From: Actinomycetota bacterium
GTDB lineage: Bacteria; Actinomycetota; Actinomycetes; S36-B12
Direction: 5' to 3'
Assembly: GCA_016870425.1 (NCBI GenBank)
Contig: VGBQ01000182.1
Coordinates: 1 to 5,121, forward strand
DNA length: 5,121 nucleotides
Position numbers and translations under genes: made by a program. Numbering within the stretch: position 1 is the first letter of the stretch; every line of letters starts with the position of its first letter. This document shows positions 5,031 to 5,121 of this stretch, piece by piece. The notes under the pieces were generated by a model. That model had not been told where the DNA came from and searched no databases. It saw only the letters and a list, made by a program, of their open reading frames with translations.

Positions 5031-5121
5031 ATGTGGCCGGTTCTTGCCGTGGTGGCAGGCGTGGTCGGCGTCCGGATCATCCGGGGACTCGTCGCGTCCT
5101 CAGGAGATGGTGACGCAGTTG
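5031..5121 (+). CDS. N-terminus of a putative membrane-anchored protein, partial
   Basis: From the ATG at 5031 the frame reads MWPVLAVVAGVVGVRIIRGL then VASSGDGDAV and leaves the window open. Residues 2-22 make a plausible N-terminal membrane segment or uncleaved signal anchor. AAGGCGGGG at 5015-5023 is a reasonable ribosome binding site seven bases before the start. The ATG also overlaps a TGA (5029-5031) of another plus-strand frame ending RLVQGGAA, as in coupled genes, but only a few codons of that frame precede the junction with the hydrolase relic. Function cannot be inferred from 30 residues. Confidence 0.4.
   Translation, partial: MWPVLAVVAGVVGVRIIRGLVASSGDGDAV

Noticed and set aside
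5100..5121. Minus-strand ending NCVTIS followed by TGA at 5100-5102
   Set aside because: Six codons cannot support a gene call, and the plus strand over the same bases gives a better start with a membrane segment.

Overview
The window is GC-rich with strongly GC-biased third codon positions in most reading frames. It carries a HigB/HigA toxin-antitoxin pair, a VWA-domain gene of a type I know mainly from high-GC Gram-positives, a linear-amide (choloylglycine) hydrolase relic and Sec-exported proteins with Ala-rich signal peptides. Together these suggest an actinobacterium; I cannot name the genus. No RNA gene, CRISPR array, transposase or replication origin is visible. The window looks like an accessory region built from gene fragments joined at abrupt breakpoints, with a few intact genes among them.

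Left part (1-1117). The last 23 codons of a ribbon-helix-helix-like protein lead into a complete higB-higA operon. Its promoter carries a perfect 7-bp inverted repeat over a TATAGT -10 hexamer, the expected place for HigA autorepression. Convergent to it lies a small membrane-protein gene on the minus strand (815-1117). Its ATG overlaps the stop of an upstream minus-strand reading frame (ATGA).

Middle (1114-2303). On the minus strand there is a good signal peptide (2028 to about 1942) and, about 700 bp further along, a C-terminal tail typical of actinobacterial secreted proteins (about 1260 to 1114). Between them, in the opposite orientation, sits a VWA (MIDAS) gene (1369-1959) that stops abruptly where its relatives continue. 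A large imperfect hairpin (1272-1322) lies at the left side of this block. The simplest reading is that a secreted-protein gene was split by, or recombined with, a 3'-truncated VWA gene. By sequence alone the minus frame stays open right across the block.

Right part (2304-5121). A perfect 36-bp palindrome precedes a 725-residue secreted protein (2366-4543) of a family I do not recognise. It has a signal peptide, eight cysteines, a central hydrophobic/amphipathic stretch and Ser/Thr/Asn/Gly-rich regions. It is the main candidate for new biology here. Convergent to it is a 5'-truncated relic of a choloylglycine/penicillin V acylase-type hydrolase that lacks the catalytic N-terminal half. A plausible new plus-strand gene with an N-terminal membrane segment starts at 5031 and runs off the window.

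Apart from higB-higA I see no pathway linking these genes. The shared theme is recombination and cargo turnover.
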